Source: Chloroflexota bacterium
GTDB lineage: Bacteria > Chloroflexota > Limnocylindria > Limnocylindrales > CSP1-4
Length of the DNA: 6,462 nt
Reading direction: 5' to 3'
Assembly: GCA_021786265.1 (NCBI GenBank)
Contig: JAJYNP010000019.1
Location: 1-6,462 of the forward strand
Within the stretch, counting starts at the first letter, position 1. Every line of letters begins with the position of its first letter. Positions 6,239 to 6,462 of the stretch are shown piece after piece. Position numbers and translations under genes: made by a program. The notes below the pieces were generated by a model. That model made no database searches. It was given only the letters and a program-made list of their open reading frames with translations, and had not been told where the DNA came from.

Positions 6239-6460
6239 TCACCGGACCGTAACGGATCCCGCGAGCGGGCCCGAGCAGTTCCCGCCGACCGCCGGGAGCG
6301 TGCGGACGCGCAGCACGGAGGCGCGCACCGCGGGGACGCAGATCGTCGCGGCGACGCGGAATCCGGCCACCCACGACGTGGAGGCGCCGGGGCGGGAAAA
6401 GGGCCAGGGCGCAGAGCGTCGAGCCGAGCGCGATGACGCGCAGCAGCCACGACCCTGATC
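6239..6460 (-). CDS. Possible 3' end of a convergent gene, frameshifted or partial
   Basis: On the minus strand a frame without stops runs from the right edge to TGA at 6239-6241. Its last part reads SWVAGFRVAATICVPAVRAS and ends GPLAGSVTVR, with nearly every third base G or C. From the edge to about 6395 the neighbouring minus frame looks more protein-like, with a hydrophobic run SWLLRVIALGSTLCALALF. Joining the two needs loss of one base near 6385-6405, next to runs of A and G. The result would resemble a signal peptide or membrane helix followed by a short exported chain. No family is recognised. The opposite strand also has an open frame with high GC at third positions, so this is tentative. 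Confidence 0.28.
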   Translation of the reverse strand, partial: DQGRGCCASSRSARRSAPWPFSRPGASTSWVAGFRVAATICVPAVRASVLRVRTLPAVGGNCSGPLAGSVTVR

Positions 6461-6462
6461 GG

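Noticed and set aside
4678..6450. 590-codon minus-strand open frame opposite the histidine kinase
   Set aside because: Arg/Pro/His-rich translation with no recognisable domain, lying antisense to a kinase with complete motifs; a typical shadow in GC-rich DNA.
5196..6458. 420-codon plus-strand frame overlapping the kinase and running to the right edge
   Set aside because: Its first two thirds are a second frame of the kinase gene and rich in Arg/Gly. The part after 6192 has no proper start or known motif.
6433..6462. ATG at 6433 as the start of a response regulator gene partnering the kinase
   Set aside because: Only ten codons are visible, with no ribosome binding site or receiver motif, and the minus strand looks more coding there.
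1..6462. CRISPR array, tRNA/rRNA genes, insertion sequences or transposase genes
   Set aside because: No regularly spaced repeats, tRNA-like cloverleaf, rRNA segment or transposase motif was seen on either strand by eye.

Overview
High-GC bacterial DNA (about two thirds G+C by eye, third codon positions almost all G or C) carrying the distal part of a Tad/Flp-type pilus cluster followed by a membrane sensor histidine kinase. The composition, the Chloroflexota/actinobacterial look of the TadE/TadG-like proteins, and an extended -10 element placed exactly for a leaderless start suggest a Chloroflexota or actinobacterial genome. That assignment is inference; there is no rRNA or other phylogenetic marker in the window.

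Layout. Positions 2-817 hold the 3' part of a TadG-like secreted protein whose N-terminus lies off the left edge. A 193-bp gap follows, with a strong hairpin just after the stop and a 12-bp palindrome. Three same-strand genes then form a tight operon. The first (1011-2369) is a TadE-type pseudopilin fused to a PKD / bacterial Ig-like / PKD surface module. The second (2366-2947) is an ordinary short TadE-like pseudopilin that overlaps the first by ATGA. The third (2961-4058) is a second TadG-like protein with a good ribosome binding site. After its stop lies an out-of-frame echo of a TadG-like C-terminus (about 4078-4140) and a perfect 9-bp hairpin. A probable extended -10 promoter then places the transcription start on the A of an ATG opening a 12-codon ORF (4258-4296). 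Its stop is 3 nt before the start of a 630-residue HAMP-GAF-HisKA-HATPase histidine kinase (4300-6192). At the right edge the minus strand may hold the 3' end of a convergent gene, possibly frameshifted near 6385-6405.

How the genes fit together. TadE- and TadG-type proteins have a single N-terminal membrane helix and an exported C-terminal part, and serve as minor pilins or accessory components of Flp pili. Here two TadG-like genes flank two TadE-like genes, and one TadE carries adhesin-like domains, suggesting a decorated surface filament. The ATPase, platform, secretin and major pilin genes are not in the window. The histidine kinase has its own probable promoter and no visible partner regulator, so its link to the pilus is only by position.

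The features most worth a second look are the TadE-PKD-Ig-PKD fusion, the leaderless mini-ORF in front of the kinase, the roughly 75-residue Ala/Gly/Val-rich insertion in the kinase ATP-binding domain, the Asn after the phospho-accepting His, and the duplicated TadG 3' end.
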